Below, in pieces: positions 40,153-49,592 of a DNA stretch of 51,092 nt. The stretch is from Cytophagales bacterium (GTDB lineage: Bacteria > Bacteroidota > Bacteroidia > Cytophagales > Spirosomataceae). The stretch's first letter is position 1, and each line of letters opens with the position of its first letter. A program made the translations under genes and the position numbers. The notes beneath the pieces were generated by a model. The model ran no database searches, was not told the DNA's origin, and was given only the letters and a program-made list of their open reading frames with translations. The stretch is taken from the NCBI GenBank assembly GCA_013298215.1, contig JAAFKE010000026.1, positions 1-51,092 on the forward strand, written 5' to 3'.

Positions 40153-42792
40153 CCGCGTGCCCTGGTCGAGTGCGGCCTGCAACCCGATGGCATCGTTGCC
40201 GCCAGCAGTGGCAAAAAACGCCTGCCCGCCGCCGCCGCCTTTTATGTGGCGGGCAAGTTCCTTGACGATATTGCCCGCGTGGAGTCCTTTGGCTTGCAAG
40301 TTTTCGGGGATCATCACGGCCAACTGCGGCTTGCCCCCAAACTCCGTTCCGAGTACCACGGCCAAGTTTTGGGCGGCATCGCGGAGCTGGTAGATCAACG
40401 ATTTGAGCGCGTCGGCGTTGGGAACAGTTACGCTGGCCACGAGTACGTTTTGGCCGTTGTTCACCACAATCTGGCCGAGTAATTGATCTTTTAGGCTGCC
40501 CAGTTTTTCGTTTTCCAGCTGATCTATTCGCTTTTGGAGGGCAGTTTTTTCGGCCATCAGCTGTTCAACGGCCTTGACCAAGTCTTTTTGGCCCTTAAAT
40601 AAGTCTGAGATGCCGTCGATTATCTTCAAATCGTTGTTGATAGTTACCAATGCCCGCTCGCCCGTGACGGCCTCCACGCGCCGTACACCCGCCGAAACTG
40701 AGCCCTCGGATACAAACTTGAAGAGACCGATCTGCCCCGTCGAAGCCACGTGCGTACCACCGCAAAGCTCCACCGAAAAAGTGGGGTCAAAAGTTACGAC
40801 GCGCACAAAGTCGCCGTATTTTTCGCCGAAAGTGGCCGTTGCACCCAACTGAATTGCGTCGTTGATGGGTACATCTACCAGCGTGTTTTGGGCGATGTTC
40901 TCCCTTATTTTTTGGTTCACGATTGCCTCCACTTGCAACAATTCGGCGGGAGTTACTTTCGAGAAATGCGAAAAGTCGAACCGGGTCACGTCTTCGTTTT
41001 GGAACGAACCTTTTTGGACAATGTGCCCGCCAACTACCCGCCGCAAAGCTGCCAGCATGAGGTGCGTCACGCTGTGGTTGGCCTCAATAAGTTGCCGGCG
41101 GTGGCGGTCTATGTGGGCCGTAATCTGCACGGTTTGCTGCATTTTTTCCACAAATTCCTCGTCTTTGGTCACGTGGATAAACAGGTCGTTTTCTTTTTTA
41201 CAGTCCACGATCTGCACCGAGAGTTGCCCATTATTGATCGACAGGTGACCAGTGTCGCCCACTTGGCCGCCCATTTCGGCGTAGAAAGGCGTTTTGTCGA
41301 GCACCACGTGGTACTCTTCCCCGTTTTTGGTGGTCACTTTGCGGTATTTCACCACTTTGGCATCGGCTTGGTATTGGGTGTAGCCCACAAACTCGGAGGC
41401 ATTGCCCGTTGTTTCGTTGAGTTCGATCCAATCCGTAGCCGATTTTTCAGCGTCCTTTCGGGAGCGGGCTTTTTGGGCTTGCAGGGCGGTTTTGAACCCA
41501 GCTTCGTCGGTGGTGAACCCTTTTTCGCGGGCAATGAGCGCGGTCAAATCGGCTGGAAAACCGAAAGTATCGTTTAGTTCAAAGACGGTGTCGCCGTCTA
41601 TAACGGTATTTTTCGATTGTTCGAGGTTGGCAAACAGCACATCTAACCTTTTGAGGCCGAGGGCGAGTGTTCTCAGAAAGCTCAGTTCTTCTTCTTCGAT
41701 GACCTTGCCCACAAAATCTTTTTGGGCATATAATTCGGGAAACACGTCTTTGAATTGTTCGGCCAGCACGGGCACTAATTTGGTCATAAATGGGGCCTGG
41801 AAACCCAAGTACGAGTAGCCGTAGCGAACGGCACGGCGCAAAATTCGGCGGATGACGTAGCCTGCCTTGGCATTTGAGGGCAACTGGCCGTCGGCAATCG
41901 TGAAAGCCACCGCCCTGATGTGGTCGGCAATAACCCGCAAAGCCACGTCGGTCATTTGTGGGCTGGCCTGGTATTTTATGCCCGATAGTTCTTCGAGTAC
42001 CTCAATTGTGTGCCTAAAAACGTCGGTGTCGTAATTGGATTGTTTGCCCTGAATGGCCATGCAAAGGCGCTCAAAACCCATGCCAGTGTCCACGTGTTTG
42101 GCGGGCAAATTGACCAACGAGCCGTCGGCTTTGCGCTCAAATTGCATAAAAACGTTGTTCCAAATCTCAACCACCTGCGGGTGGTCGGCGTTCACGAGGT
42201 CTTTGCCAGGGGTGGCGGCCACTTCATCGGCATTGCGCAGGTCGATGTGAATCTCCGAACACGGGCCGCAAGGGCCAACCTCGCCCATTTCCCAGAAGTT
42301 GTCTTTTTTATTGCCCAAAATAATGCGGGAATCGTCGCCGATGATGCCTTTCCACAAATCAAAAGCCTCCTGGTCGAACGGCACGCCGTCCGTTTCATCT
42401 CCCCCAAAAACCGACACGTATATTCTTTCTTTGGGCAATTTATAAACCTCCGTCAGCAGCTCCCACGACCAGGCCAGTGCCTCTTTTTTGAAATAGTCGC
42501 CAAACGACCAGTTTCCCAACATCTCGAACATGGTGTGGTGGTAGGTATCAAAACCCACGTCTTCCAAATCGTTGTGTTTGCCGCTCACGCGCAGGCACTT
42601 TTGGGTGTCGGCAATGCGGCTGCGGGGTGGCGTGCCGTTGCCCAGAAAAAAATCTTTAAACTGCGCCATGCCCGAGTTGTTGAACATGAGCGTAGGGTCG
42701 TTTTTGGCAACCAATGGGGCAGACTGAACAATAAGGTGGCCGCGTTGCTGGAAAAAATCTAAAAATGCTTGGCGTATTTCGGGTGAAGTCAT
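40135..42792 (-). CDS. alaS: Alanyl-tRNA synthetase
   Basis: An 885-residue class II synthetase that charges tRNA-Ala. The ATG at 42792 gives the conserved start MTSPEIRQAFLDFFQQRGH; the frame is open six codons further. Motif 1/2 regions include DPTLMFNNSGMAQFKDFFLG and YHHTMFEMLGNWSFGDYFKKEA. The editing domain has the zinc site residues in ANHSVTHLMLAALRRVVG and FSVELCGGTHVASTGQIGLF. The C-Ala domain ends with HIKGGGGGQAFFATAGG. Length is normal. Convergent with the AsnB-like gene and divergent from the MerR-like regulator. Confidence 0.97.
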   Translation of the reverse strand: MTSPEIRQAFLDFFQQRGHLIVQSAPLVAKNDPTLMFNNSGMAQFKDFFLGNGTPPRSRIADTQKCLRVSGKHNDLEDVGFDTYHHTMFEMLGNWSFGDYFKKEALAWSWELLTEVYKLPKERIYVSVFGGDETDGVPFDQEAFDLWKGIIGDDSRIILGNKKDNFWEMGEVGPCGPCSEIHIDLRNADEVAATPGKDLVNADHPQVVEIWNNVFMQFERKADGSLVNLPAKHVDTGMGFERLCMAIQGKQSNYDTDVFRHTIEVLEELSGIKYQASPQMTDVALRVIADHIRAVAFTIADGQLPSNAKAGYVIRRILRRAVRYGYSYLGFQAPFMTKLVPVLAEQFKDVFPELYAQKDFVGKVIEEEELSFLRTLALGLKRLDVLFANLEQSKNTVIDGDTVFELNDTFGFPADLTALIAREKGFTTDEAGFKTALQAQKARSRKDAEKSATDWIELNETTGNASEFVGYTQYQADAKVVKYRKVTTKNGEEYHVVLDKTPFYAEMGGQVGDTGHLSINNGQLSVQIVDCKKENDLFIHVTKDEEFVEKMQQTVQITAHIDRHRRQLIEANHSVTHLMLAALRRVVGGHIVQKGSFQNEDVTRFDFSHFSKVTPAELLQVEAIVNQKIRENIAQNTLVDVPINDAIQLGATATFGEKYGDFVRVVTFDPTFSVELCGGTHVASTGQIGLFKFVSEGSVSAGVRRVEAVTGERALVTINNDLKIIDGISDLFKGQKDLVKAVEQLMAEKTALQKRIDQLENEKLGSLKDQLLGQIVVNNGQNVLVASVTVPNADALKSLIYQLRDAAQNLAVVLGTEFGGKPQLAVMIPENLQAKGLHAGNIVKELARHIKGGGGGQAFFATAGGNDAIGLQAALDQGTRLLAGV

Positions 42793-42872
42793 CTTGAATT
42801 TGGTAATCAACTTTTTTGTTTGACGAATTAAATGGCAAATTTACGTTTTTATGTCAAAATTACGGCTCAAAA

Positions 42873-43199
42873 ATGAACAGCGACGATAAACTTTACTTGG
42901 ACATTAAGGAAGTTGCCCAAAAGTTTGAGGGTATGGAAGACCACACCCTCCGAAACTGGGAGAAGGCTTTTCCGATGTTGCGCCCCAAGCGCAGCGGCAG
43001 CGGAGGGCGGCTCTACTCGAAAGACGACTTGGAACTGGTGGCCGAGATTCATTATTTGGTGAAGGTAAAAAAAATGAAATTGGCGGGTGCAATGGAAGAA
43101 ATAAAACGCCGCAAAGGAGACGATATGTACCGAAAATCGCTGGTGACGCGGCTGACCGAAATCAAGGGTTTTTTGCAGCAAATGCGCGACGAACTCTAA
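42873..43199 (+). CDS. MerR-like transcriptional regulator (DNA-binding part only)
   Basis: A 108-residue protein; the ATG at 42873 is chosen because residues upstream have no homology pattern. The MerR-type winged helix is visible: YLDIKEVAQKFEGMEDHTLRNWEKAFPMLRP, then GGRLYSKDDLELVAEIHYLVKVKKMKLAGAMEEIKRRKG. The short C-terminal part (about 20 residues) is helical and has no metal-binding Cys. This size is typical of a Bacteroidota MerR-family protein of unknown effector. An efflux pump operon starts 187 bp downstream on the same strand and could be its target; that is inference. Confidence 0.85.
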   Translation: MNSDDKLYLDIKEVAQKFEGMEDHTLRNWEKAFPMLRPKRSGSGGRLYSKDDLELVAEIHYLVKVKKMKLAGAMEEIKRRKGDDMYRKSLVTRLTEIKGFLQQMRDEL

Positions 43200-43386
43200 T
43201 ATTGCCCACCTTTTGGGGGCGCTGGAGCCTACTCGTTTTGCGGTGTTTGTCTATTTTTTTGGCAAGTCAGTAGGGAAATTCAGTTTTAATGGCACTTTAT
43301 TTATAGGTTGCTAACTACAACAAAACGTTGGTGGGCGGTCGAGCAGTTTTGGCGGTGTCCACACAAGAAGAAAAAACAGTTTCACG

Positions 43387-44490
43387 ATGAACAAAGTTAC
43401 GCGTACACTCCTTACGATACTTATTATTTTGGTTGTGGTTGCCATAGCCTTTTATCCCAAAATTAAGGGTTACTTCAAAGCCGAGGCGGCCAACAAAACC
43501 GCTGGTGGCAAAGCGGCCGACGCGGGCAAAGGGGCGGCAAAAGGCGGCCCAGCCCCAGTTGAGATATTGGTGGTGAGAACGAGCCAGACGGACGAGAAAA
43601 TTCTGGCAACTGGCACAATTATTCCTAATGAAGAGGTAGAAATTAGGTCAGAGATCAATGGACGCGTGACGGGCATAAAATTCAATGAGGGCGACTACGT
43701 GCGCAAAGGCAGCGTTCTGGTGACTATTTATGATGCCGATTTGCAGGCTCAACTCCTCAAACTGAGCTACCAAAAGCGCTTGGCCGAAGTAAACGAAGAA
43801 CGCCAAAAAACGCTCCTCCAAAAAGAGGCCATCAGCCAGCGAGAGTACGACATCAGCATAACGACGCTCAACAGCAACCTGGCCGACATCGAAAACTTGA
43901 AAGCCCAGGTGTCGAGAACCGTCATCCGGGCGCCCTTCGATGGCACAATCGGTTTGCGGTACATTTCAAACGGCAGTTACCTGTCGCCAGCCGTGCGGAT
44001 AGCCACCTTGACGAACTCAAATCCCGCCAAAATAGATTTCAACGTGCCAGCCAAATACGCCAACATCGTTCGGAAGGGCTCGCAGATTAGATTTATGGTT
44101 GAGGGTTTGGAGAAAAATTTCAAGGGCGCGGTATACGCCGTTGAACCCAAGATAGACCCCAACACCCGCACCATTTTGTTGCGGGCCATTGCGCCAAACC
44201 CAAACCGTGAGTTGGTGCCAGGCGCGTTTGCGCGGGTCGAGATTGTGCTAAATTCTAAACCCGCCGCCATTTTAGTACCCACCGAAGCCGTAATTCCCGA
44301 CGTGAAAGGCCACCGGGTGTTTGTGGTGCGGGGCGGTAAGGTAGAATCGGTTCAAGTAGAAATTGGCACCCGCAACGAACGCAGCATAGAAATAAATACG
44401 GGTTTGAGCGTGGGCGATACCCTCATAACGTCGGGGATTTTGCTGGTCAAACCAGGCGGCGAAGTAAGCATCAAGGCAGTTAAACAATAG
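43387..44490 (+). CDS. RND efflux periplasmic adaptor
   Basis: A 367-residue membrane fusion protein. An N-terminal anchor (LLTILIILVVVAIAFYPKI) is followed by a Gly/Ala/Lys-rich linker. The lipoyl halves are seen in EVEIRSEINGRVTGIKFNEG and TVIRAPFDGTIGLRYISNGS. A helical hairpin lies between them (about 120-175). Beta-barrel and membrane-proximal domains follow (KIDFNVPAKYANIVRKGSQI, LVPTEAVIPDVKGHRVFVV). It links the RND pump encoded 2 bp downstream to an outer-membrane channel. No outer-membrane factor gene follows in the window. Confidence 0.93.
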   Translation: MNKVTRTLLTILIILVVVAIAFYPKIKGYFKAEAANKTAGGKAADAGKGAAKGGPAPVEILVVRTSQTDEKILATGTIIPNEEVEIRSEINGRVTGIKFNEGDYVRKGSVLVTIYDADLQAQLLKLSYQKRLAEVNEERQKTLLQKEAISQREYDISITTLNSNLADIENLKAQVSRTVIRAPFDGTIGLRYISNGSYLSPAVRIATLTNSNPAKIDFNVPAKYANIVRKGSQIRFMVEGLEKNFKGAVYAVEPKIDPNTRTILLRAIAPNPNRELVPGAFARVEIVLNSKPAAILVPTEAVIPDVKGHRVFVVRGGKVESVQVEIGTRNERSIEINTGLSVGDTLITSGILLVKPGGEVSIKAVKQ

Positions 44491-44492
44491 TC

Positions 44493-47400
44493 ATGGCAAA
44501 TATATCAACCACCAGTATTCAGCGGCCAGTTCTTGCAATTGTGATGTCGCTGGTTATTATTATTTTTGGTTTAATTGGGTTCAACTCGTTGGGAATCAGA
44601 GAGTACCCGAGCGTCGATCCGCCCATTATTACGGTACAAACGTCGTACACGGGCGCCAACGCCGAGATCGTGGAGTCGCAGATAACCGAGCCACTCGAAG
44701 AGTCGATCAACGGCATTGCGGGCGTTAAAACCCTGACTTCGTCGAGCCGCGACGGACGTAGTTCGATTACGGTAGAGTTTAGTTTGGATACCGACCTCGA
44801 AACAGCCGCCAACGACGTGCGCGACCGGGTGGCGCGGGCCATTGGCCAACTGCCGCGCGACGTCGATCCGCCGATTGTATCGAAGGCCGATGCCGACTCG
44901 CAGCCCATTTTCTTTTTGAACATCCGAAGCGATAAACGCTCGCTGCTCGACCTCAACGACATTGCCGAACGGCTCTTCAAAGAACGAATGCAGACCATTC
45001 CAGGCGTTAGTTCGATCCAACTTTGGGGCGAAAAACGCTACTCGATGCGCCTCTGGATCGACCCCGTCAAATTGGCATCGTACCGGCTCACGGCCATTGA
45101 CGTACTGACGGCCCTCACCAAACAAAACATTGAGTTGCCATCTGGCAGCATTGAGGGCAAAAACACCGAGCTAACCGTGCGAACGCTCGGCCGCATGACC
45201 ACCCCGGAGGAGTTCAATAACTTGATTGTGAAAGAAGAGGCCGACCGCGTGGTAAAGTTTAGCGACGTGGGCCGGGCCGAATTATACCCCGAAAACGAAC
45301 GTACCCTCATGAAGCGCGACGGCGTGCCGATGATCGGCGTGGCACTGGTGCCGCAACCAGGGGCCAACCAAATTGCGATTGTAGACCAAGCCTACAAAAG
45401 GTACGAACAAATTAAAAAAGACCTACCCTCCGACGTGGTGGCGGCACTGGGTTTTGATTACACCCGCTACGTGCGGCAGTCGGTCAAGGAGGTAGAAGAA
45501 ACCATTCTGTTGGCTTTTGTGCTGGTGGCGGCCATTATTTTCCTGTTTTTTCGCGATTGGCGTTCCACGCTCATTCCGCTCACGGCCATTCCAGTGTCGT
45601 TGGTCGGGACGTTTTTTCTGATGTACGTTTGCGGTTTTTCCATCAATGTACTCACGCTGTTGGGCATCGTGCTGTCGATCGGCCTGGTTGTAGATGACGC
45701 GATTGTTGTTTTAGAGAATATCTACGCCAAAATAGAAACGGGAATGTCGCCCATGAAGGCATCCATGGAGGGGTCGAGCGAAATATACTTTGCCATCATC
45801 TCCACGACTGTCACGTTGGCGTCGGTATTTTTGCCCGTTATTTTCTTGCAAGGTCTCACGGGGCGGCTTTTCCGCGAGTTTGGAATTGTGGTGGCGGGGT
45901 CGGTTATCATTTCGGCCTTTGTTTCGCTCACGCTCACGCCCATGCTCAGTTCGCGAATCCTCAAACACCACAACCAACAGCCGTGGTTGTACCGCAAAAC
46001 TGAACCGTTTTTTGTGTGGCTCAACGCTGGCTACGAAGCCTCGCTGGTTCGGTTTTTGAAAATTCGGTGGCTGGCCTGGGTACTCATCGCGGGGCTGATT
46101 GGCATTATTTATGGCATGTTCAGTTACCAGCTTATTCCGTCGGAACTCACTCCGATGGAAGACCGATCGGCGTTGCGGGTTTCGGTCAATGCCCAAGAGG
46201 GAGCCACTTTTAGTTTTACCGACAACCTGATGAAGGAACTCGGCGAGATTGTTAAGAACGAGGTAAAACCCGAAGAACGCTCGGCACTCATTACCATTAC
46301 TGCGCCAGGCTTTGCAACCAACGCCACCAACACGGGTTTTGTCAGGGTTGTTCTGACCGACGCAGCCACCCGCAAGCGCAAGCAGTCCGAGATTGCCGAA
46401 GCCATCCAGGGGAAATTAAAGGGCGTTTCGGGAGCCAAAACTTTTGTGGTGCAAGACCAGACCATCTCCACGGGGCGGCGCGGAAGCGCACTGCCGCTCG
46501 AATACGTGATCCAGGCCACCAGCTACGATAAACTGCGGAAAGTGTTGCCAGCGTTTATGAAAAAAGTGGGCGAAAGCGATAAATTTCAGGGCAACGACGT
46601 GAATTTGAAATTTACCAAACCCGAGATCAGGTTAGAAATTGACCGCGACAAAGCACAAAACCTCCAAGTGTCGATTCAAGACATTGCCCAAACGCTCCAA
46701 TTGGGGTTGTCGGGGCGGCGTTTTGGGTATTTTTTAATGAACGGAAAGCAGTACCAAGTGGTGGGGCAGATCGAGAAATCGGACCGAAACGACATCATGG
46801 ATTTAAAATCTTTGTACGTCAAAAACGCGCGTGGAGAGCTGATTCAATTGGACAATTTAGTGAAAATAACCGAGCAAAGTTCGCCGCCGCAGCTTTTTCG
46901 CTTCAACCGGTCGCTGTCGGCCACCGTGTCGGCGGGCTTGGCAAAAGGCACATCCCTCGGCGACGGTATCAAAGAAATGGACCGAATTGCGAAAGAAGTC
47001 TTGGACGACACCTTCACGACTACCCTCGATGGCACCGCCCGCGAGTTTCGCGAAAGTTCGTCGAGCCTGCTCTTTGCCTTTGCCCTGGCCTTGGTGCTCA
47101 TTTACCTCATTTTGGCCGCCCAGTTCGAATCTTTCATCGACCCAATTATTATTTTGCTTACCGTGCCGCTGGCCGTTTGCGGGGCGCTGCTGTCGCTCTG
47201 GGATTTTGGTCAAACGCTCAACGTGTTTTCGCAAATCGGGATCATTACATTGGTGGGGCTCGTCACCAAAAACGGAATCCTGATCGTGGAGTTTGCCAAC
47301 CAGCGCAAAGAGACCGGACTCACCAAAACCGAAGCCGTGCGCCAAGCGGCCGTGGCGCGTTTTCGACCTATTCTGATGACCAGCCTCTGCACAATTCTGG

Positions 47401-47606
47401 GTATATTGCCCATTGCGCTGGCACTTGGGGCGGGCTCAGAAAGCCGCGTTTCAATGGGCATCGCCGTGGTGGGTGGCCTCATGTTTGCCACGGCACTCAC
47501 GCTCTACATCATCCCAGCGGTTTATACGTACCTGTCCAAAAGCCACAAAGAGGCCATCGGCGAGCAAGAACTTAAATCTGAGAAGGCAGGAGACGTAGCG
47601 GTATAG
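44493..47606 (+). CDS. RND efflux pump, HAE1 family
   Basis: A 1037-residue inner-membrane pump with 12 predicted helices. TM1 is near 10-30 (RPVLAIVMSLVIIIFGLIGF). The proton-relay acidic pair D401-D402 is in TM4 (GLVVDDAIVVLENIYAKIE). Two large periplasmic loops lie after TM1 and TM7. The C-terminal half mirrors the first, with FAFALALVLIYLILAAQFES and GLVTKNGILIVEFANQ. Such pumps export drugs, detergents or lipids using the proton gradient. Substrate cannot be predicted. Two bases separate it from the adaptor gene; the operon ends here, followed by ~200 bp without a gene. Confidence 0.95.
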   Translation: MANISTTSIQRPVLAIVMSLVIIIFGLIGFNSLGIREYPSVDPPIITVQTSYTGANAEIVESQITEPLEESINGIAGVKTLTSSSRDGRSSITVEFSLDTDLETAANDVRDRVARAIGQLPRDVDPPIVSKADADSQPIFFLNIRSDKRSLLDLNDIAERLFKERMQTIPGVSSIQLWGEKRYSMRLWIDPVKLASYRLTAIDVLTALTKQNIELPSGSIEGKNTELTVRTLGRMTTPEEFNNLIVKEEADRVVKFSDVGRAELYPENERTLMKRDGVPMIGVALVPQPGANQIAIVDQAYKRYEQIKKDLPSDVVAALGFDYTRYVRQSVKEVEETILLAFVLVAAIIFLFFRDWRSTLIPLTAIPVSLVGTFFLMYVCGFSINVLTLLGIVLSIGLVVDDAIVVLENIYAKIETGMSPMKASMEGSSEIYFAIISTTVTLASVFLPVIFLQGLTGRLFREFGIVVAGSVIISAFVSLTLTPMLSSRILKHHNQQPWLYRKTEPFFVWLNAGYEASLVRFLKIRWLAWVLIAGLIGIIYGMFSYQLIPSELTPMEDRSALRVSVNAQEGATFSFTDNLMKELGEIVKNEVKPEERSALITITAPGFATNATNTGFVRVVLTDAATRKRKQSEIAEAIQGKLKGVSGAKTFVVQDQTISTGRRGSALPLEYVIQATSYDKLRKVLPAFMKKVGESDKFQGNDVNLKFTKPEIRLEIDRDKAQNLQVSIQDIAQTLQLGLSGRRFGYFLMNGKQYQVVGQIEKSDRNDIMDLKSLYVKNARGELIQLDNLVKITEQSSPPQLFRFNRSLSATVSAGLAKGTSLGDGIKEMDRIAKEVLDDTFTTTLDGTAREFRESSSSLLFAFALALVLIYLILAAQFESFIDPIIILLTVPLAVCGALLSLWDFGQTLNVFSQIGIITLVGLVTKNGILIVEFANQRKETGLTKTEAVRQAAVARFRPILMTSLCTILGILPIALALGAGSESRVSMGIAVVGGLMFATALTLYIIPAVYTYLSKSHKEAIGEQELKSEKAGDVAV

Positions 47607-47737
47607 TTTTGTCCTGCTGACGCAGCATGGGGTCGCCCGCGCGGGCATCCAATTCTACGAGCGATAAACCAAGCAAGGCCAGCACTTGGATAGCGCTGAC
47701 CGATGGCGTGATGGTAGTTATTTTTTTGTAAAAATAT

Positions 47738-47769
47738 TTTGTCTAAATGTAATATTTGTTTTACATTTG
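47738..47769 (+). promoter_or_regulatory. Promoter of the membrane protein-HTH operon
   Basis: TTTG (47738-47741) followed after exactly 20 bases by TACATTTG (47762-47769) is a full match to the Bacteroidota consensus. The -7 box is 40 bp before the ATG at 47810. Confidence 0.8.
47745..47768. promoter_or_regulatory. Candidate operator overlapping the -7 box
   Basis: AAATGTAA (47745-47752) and TTACATTT (47761-47768) are perfect 8-bp inverted arms with an 8-base gap, so the arm centres are 16 bp apart. The right arm lies on the TACATTTG box. A dimer of the HTH protein encoded by the same operon would block the promoter if bound here. Confidence 0.6.
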
Positions 47770-47809
47770 GGAAAAGTATTTTTTCTCAAACTAAACTCTA
47801 TTAACAGCC

Positions 47810-48304
47810 ATGAAAACCAAACTACTTTTGCCAAGTTATTTTAGGACAATCGGCTGGATTGTCTTCGTTCCTTGTTTTGTCTTAACGCTTTTGAGCCTTA
47901 TTTTTTCAGAATCCGACTGGTTTCCGCCGCTCAACTTTTTTGAGAGTAGTCACGTGTTTTCGCGGTGGACTACATGTAGAAATTTTAATTCTAATATTTT
48001 TGCCAACGACGATTTTGCGGGCGAAATCTTGATGACTCTAACGACGTTGGGCTTTTTTTGCGTGGCTTTTTCGAGGCTACAAATAGAAGACGAATGGATT
48101 GGTAAAGTTCGCTTGGAGTCGTTGCTTTGGGGTTTCTATTTGCATACTGGTTTCTTTATTATAGCCACTTGGGGCAGCTACGGCCTTAATTTTTACATTT
48201 GGTTGGCGTGGAATATGCTGGTAGCACCTGTTACTTTTTTGGTGCGTTTCAATTGGATTGTTTACGCGAAACCCTACTTTGAACAAAAGAAACTGGCCGC
48301 ATGA
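47810..48304 (+). CDS. Small membrane protein of an HTH-paired operon
   Basis: A 164-residue protein with four predicted helices: IGWIVFVPCFVLTLLSLIF, ILMTLTTLGFFCVAFSRL, LLWGFYLHTGFFIIATW and FYIWLAWNMLVAPVTFLVR. I do not recognise a named family. Similar two-gene operons of a membrane protein and a small XRE-type regulator are common in Bacteroidota and Firmicutes. The stop codon overlaps the start of the regulator (ATGA). A strong promoter with an overlapping dyad lies upstream. Confidence 0.75.
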   Translation: MKTKLLLPSYFRTIGWIVFVPCFVLTLLSLIFSESDWFPPLNFFESSHVFSRWTTCRNFNSNIFANDDFAGEILMTLTTLGFFCVAFSRLQIEDEWIGKVRLESLLWGFYLHTGFFIIATWGSYGLNFYIWLAWNMLVAPVTFLVRFNWIVYAKPYFEQKKLAA

Positions 48305-48501
48305 CCAACACCATTCACGTAGAAAGAGCTATAAAACGCATTACGCAGGCCGATTTGGCGGCGGCCGTGGGCGTGTCGCGGCAAACCATCAATGCGCTCG
48401 AGGCAGCCAAGTATGTACCCTCGGTAGTACTGGCCATGAAGATAGCCCGTTTTTTTGAAAAGCCCGTTGAAACCATTTTTGAGCTAACTATCGAAGACTG
48501 A
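48301..48501 (+). CDS. Small XRE-family HTH regulator
   Basis: A 66-residue protein made almost only of a helix-turn-helix: AIKRITQADLAAAVGVSRQTINALEAAKYVPSV is the DNA-binding part, followed by VLAMKIARFFEKPVETIFEL. This is the YozG/HTH_3-type minimal repressor found with membrane partners. It overlaps the previous gene by four bases, so the two are made together. It may repress its own promoter at the dyad 47745-47768. Confidence 0.9.
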   Translation: MTNTIHVERAIKRITQADLAAAVGVSRQTINALEAAKYVPSVVLAMKIARFFEKPVETIFELTIED

Positions 48502-48536
48502 CGGAAAGGCAGAATGCAGTTCGGTGTTTGGCCGTC

Positions 48537-49544
48537 TCATTCTGCTAATATTTGTTTCAATTTTCTCCGCAGTTTGTCGCCCTTCAAATCCTTGGCAACA
48601 ATTACTCCATTTTTGTCGATCAAAAAGTTGGTTGGATAGTATGAAATCCCGTAGATTATTGCAGCCGTGTTTTTGTCGCCCTTCAAATCGCTAACGTTGG
48701 TCCAAGTGAGTTTGTCTTTTTCGATCGCTTTCAACCAAGTTTCTCGGTTTGTTTCTGCCCCAACTCCCAGAATCTCGAAGCCCATGTTTTTGAACTCATT
48801 ATAAACTTCAACCAACCCAGGATTTGATTGCCTGCATGGCCCGCACCAAGAGCCCCAAAACTCCAATAAAACCACCTTTCCGTTGAAATCAGAGAGCTTT
48901 ATAGGATTATTTTTTGTGTCATTTTGGGTGAAGTCCGCGTATCGATCTCCAACTTTCACGTTTTTGTTCAAAGAAATAAACTCCGCAATACTTTTTCCGT
49001 AGGCTGTGTTTTTCAGTTCAATCGAAAGGTCATCGAAGAGTAATGTCGCGGTATCTTTACCCCAAGTGGAGGCGTAACTGCTCAGTAAGTGCGCGCTTAT
49101 GATCGAATTGGGGTTCTCTTTGACGAAGCGTTTTTCAATGTTGCTTCTTTCTGTTTCGGAGGAGTTTTCTAACGACAAGTTCAATTTATTTTGCTCATCT
49201 TGCGTTTTAGAGCCAGTAATGGTTGCCTTCCTAAAACCGCCTTTCTTCGCCTCAAACCGAATTGTGCCGCTCTCAATCCAAAAGAATTTATAGTCACTGT
49301 AGTTCTGCGTTCGGAGCAAAGCATAAACCACGTCCGACTTTATAACTCCCTCGAAAGTGAAGGATTCGCCAACCACGTAGGTGGAGTCGATTTTTTTGTC
49401 ACCCTCGTCCGTAAAGTCCAAGTACAAAACGGTATTGTTCACAAACCCTTTTGCTGTGCCAAGTATTTTAAATTGGTGCAGTTGGCCAGATGAAAAAGTT
49501 AATTGCAATGTCAATATTAAAAACAATGCTGTGTGTTTAGACAT
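48537..49544 (-). CDS. TlpA-like thioredoxin protein with DUF4369-type N-terminus
   Basis: The ATG at 49544 gives 335 residues with a signal peptide (SKHTALFLILTLQLTFSSGQ); the frame is open 14 codons further. Residues ~25-130 resemble the DUF4369 beta domain (FKILGTAKGFVNNTVLYLDF, SFTFEGVIKSDVVYALL). The C-terminal thioredoxin domain has VLLEFWGSWCGPC with C234 and C237, FEILGVGAETNRETWL, and the cis-proline region SYYPTNFLIDKNGVIV. It exchanges disulfides in the periplasm. The gene lies just downstream (trailer side) of the CRISPR array on the same strand as the predicted crRNA, and its start region includes a 9-base piece of the CRISPR repeat. It is not linked to the peptide locus at 1-8.7 kb. 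Confidence 0.9.
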   Translation of the reverse strand: MSKHTALFLILTLQLTFSSGQLHQFKILGTAKGFVNNTVLYLDFTDEGDKKIDSTYVVGESFTFEGVIKSDVVYALLRTQNYSDYKFFWIESGTIRFEAKKGGFRKATITGSKTQDEQNKLNLSLENSSETERSNIEKRFVKENPNSIISAHLLSSYASTWGKDTATLLFDDLSIELKNTAYGKSIAEFISLNKNVKVGDRYADFTQNDTKNNPIKLSDFNGKVVLLEFWGSWCGPCRQSNPGLVEVYNEFKNMGFEILGVGAETNRETWLKAIEKDKLTWTNVSDLKGDKNTAAIIYGISYYPTNFLIDKNGVIVAKDLKGDKLRRKLKQILAE

Positions 49545-49592
49545 CTGATTGAAGGTTTTATTTCCCGCCCGTTCGGTAAATTTCACGTGATC

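Noticed and set aside
42816-42872. Longer start for the MerR-like regulator (MFDELNGKFTFLCQNYGSK extension)
   Set aside because: The extra residues have no DNA-binding pattern and run into the alaS upstream region; ATG 42873 is the better start.
47636-47647. Palindrome GCCCGCGCGGGC downstream of the RND pump gene
   Set aside because: A self-complementary 12-mer without loop or T-run; not a convincing terminator, and GC-rich DNA makes such strings likely by chance.
48509-48545. GCAGAATG/CATTCTGC inverted repeat between the HTH gene and the convergent TlpA-like gene
   Set aside because: An 8-bp stem with a 21-base loop and no T-run on either side; too weak to call a terminator.
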